From Colius striatus (lineage: Eukaryota > Chordata > Aves > Coliiformes > Coliidae): DNA of 64,000 nucleotides. The notes under the pieces were generated by a model that did not search any database, was not told where the DNA came from, and saw nothing but the letters and a program-made list of their open reading frames with translations. The position numbers and the translations under genes are program-made. The stretch is from assembly GCF_028858725.1 (NCBI RefSeq), contig NC_084767.1:33921395-33985394 (forward strand). Direction: 5' to 3'. This document shows, in pieces, positions 62,160 to 64,000 of the stretch (position 1 is its first letter; the number at the start of each line of letters is the position of its first letter).

Positions 62160-64000
62160 GCAGTTCATACATACAGCACATCAGGCGGGAGAGGAGAGTT
62201 ATGATAGTTCAGAATGTATTTTCAGCTGATGGCTGAATTTACATTTCTATTCTTTCCTTAAAAAGACTTTGTTGTTGATTTATTTGGCCCTTCCCTGGGA
62301 ATGGATACAAAATGGCCACGTTTAAATGAAGCTTAACACCTGATAGCTCATGTTGACTGAATTCCTTGTCTTGGAACTCAACTAAAATGAAATGCCCTAA
62401 TCCTAGGACAAACATTACAACTAAATAAGACTCTGGTTATGGGTGCTAGCTAACTTATCTGATTTTAAATTGACTGCTTGACTTAGGGCTAATCCCAGAA
62501 ACAAGGGGATCAGAGGAAAGTGATCTGGAATACCACTCTGACAGTGGAGTTCCAGACAAATTCTTTGTTGTCCTATAGTATACATGATCCAGTGGTCCCA
62601 GAGCATACTCTGTGCATAAGTTTCAGACCTGTGTTTAAGAAGTATCATCAAAGAATATTCCTAATACCTAATCTAGATCTCCTTTCAAGCAAACTTTGAA
62701 AGTTCACTCGCTAAACAGAGTCCTTTCATCTTTTTCCCATAAGTCATGTCTGCTAACCTTTATCATTGTCACTGCTCACATCTCTGTTATCTCTACATCC
62801 AGCCTCACTATGACAATATTTCAGATTAGGTTTCACCAATGCCAAGTAGAGTGTCCTATAAATTTTATATAACGTTAGTATCACAGAATGAGATTAGGAT
62901 TGTTGTGGTGTTAGCAATCATGGATATACAATCAAGTTGTGCTCTTCTGTATCTTTGCTTAGATATTGTTCAATAGTGCTCTCTGAAGTACTGGCACTTA
63001 CCCATACTGAACATCCCACTGACTTCAGGCCATTTCTCCAATGTAGAAAAACAATTTTCAAATCTGAACCTGTCCTTTAAAGAATTTGCAGCCATTTCCA
63101 GTTTGATATTATTTGTAGTTTACTCATAATTTATTAAATGGGGCAACATTAGACTCAGAAAATACCCTTCTGTGATCCTATATGCATCATCTTTGCAGCT
63201 GGACAGCCAATCTTGTAAACTGCTTTCTGAGTGCAGTTTTCAGCAGTAGTAACCCGGATTTTATCTGGATTGTTCTTCTCAATTTATTTATAAAAGCAGT
63301 CTATAAGACAGTGTAAAAAAAGTACTAAAAAGAAGGTATATGACACCAAGTTAAGCTTCTCTTAACACTAGCTTGGCCAGTTTCAATACTTCCCTTAATT
63401 CTGTGGTTTTGACATTTCAATGCTGCTCTGAAATTTGTAAGTGAGCACCTTATAAATGCTTAGACAACTCATGCCCTGCTCATGTGCTTTTCCAATTGTC
63501 ATCTCATGACTTATATTATCATATATATTCCCAATTCAGATTAATTTATTTGAATCTTTTTATGAAAATAAGTGGTCTGACTACTACTGATGAATCTCAA
63601 TGTATCAGTAGGTTTTGTGCTATTTGTATTATCCAATGCAGAGCAGACACAGATGAGCAGTATTACTGTGGGATGGCCACTTGGATAGATAACATGGCTG
63701 TAATCTTTGTGTTGAGAAAAGACTAATTCTATCTTAGATATATTGCCCAAATCCTCCTAAAATCAATGAGAATCCTCAGTATATTCCTGGACAATTACTT
63801 TTTACAGCTTTAGAAGGAGCATTCAGACAAGTTACATGTCATATGTGAGTAGTTACATTAATGATGAGGTCATAATCATGGGTAAATGATGATAAATAGG
63901 CATGTAAATAATAACATCTTACAAATAATATGAAATTATTGGAAAAAAGATAACAGGTCCTAGCTAATATCAGAATTGGATTGTAAGCCTGTAGAAAACA
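62160..64000. other. Non-coding DNA downstream of AOX2 relic exon 20
   Basis: I looked for the exon 21 equivalent (expected to encode [15 protein letters not shown]) and did not see it. No clear repeat or gene. It may be an intron of the relic or flanking DNA. Confidence 0.5.

Noticed and set aside
1-64000. CRISPR arrays, operons, tRNA or rRNA genes, or an unknown defence-like system
   Set aside because: The window is a vertebrate nuclear region explained by two genes, one pseudogene and common avian repeats. I saw no regularly spaced repeats or RNA-gene signatures.

Overview
The window is vertebrate nuclear DNA, almost certainly from a bird. Its genes are split into many small exons with GT-AG introns, one promoter is a CpG island, and the dispersed repeats are mostly 5'-truncated CR1 LINEs ending in ATTCTATGATTCTGTG-like octamers, plus two ERVL-like solo LTRs. 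The gene order SGO2 - AOX1 - second aldehyde oxidase, all on the + strand, matches the SGO2/AOX1 neighbourhood known in vertebrates (human 2q33). The species cannot be named from the sequence alone.

Layout. (1) About 116-8828: SGO2 (shugoshin 2), eight recognisable coding exons with compatible phases, from the N-terminal coiled coil to the C-terminal basic box. The extreme N-terminus may lie left of the window. (2) 8829-12430: intergenic DNA with a degraded CR1. (3) 12430-12720: CpG-island promoter and first exon of AOX1. (4) 12652-51561: the complete AOX1 gene. I placed all 35 coding exons, and every phase joins. The predicted protein is 1339 aa, with all eight Fe-S cysteines, the FAD region and the molybdenum-cofactor domain including the catalytic Glu1271. 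Intron 10 holds two antisense solo LTRs, each flanked by a perfect 5-bp target duplication, and intron 16 uses a GC donor. (5) 51562-55560: intergenic. (6) 55622 to at least 62159: a decayed second aldehyde oxidase (AOX2-like) gene. Exons equivalent to AOX1 exons 1, 6, 7, 8, 18, 19 and 20 remain. Exon 1 has a frameshift, exon 7 has an in-frame stop and a lost acceptor AG, exon 20 has lost its GT donor, and the sets 2-5 and 9-17 are missing. (7) 62160-64000: no recognisable gene; any remaining AOX2 exons would lie to the right.

How the genes relate. SGO2 protects centromeric cohesion and is only a positional neighbour. AOX1 is a cytosolic molybdo-flavoenzyme that oxidises aldehydes and N-heterocycles. 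The downstream copy is its tandem paralogue and appears dead, leaving AOX1 as the only intact aldehyde oxidase visible here.

I found no undescribed biological system. The best second-look items are the step-by-step decay of AOX2, the GC-AG intron in AOX1, the paired antisense solo LTRs in one intron, and the SGO1-like C-terminal tail of the SGO2 protein.
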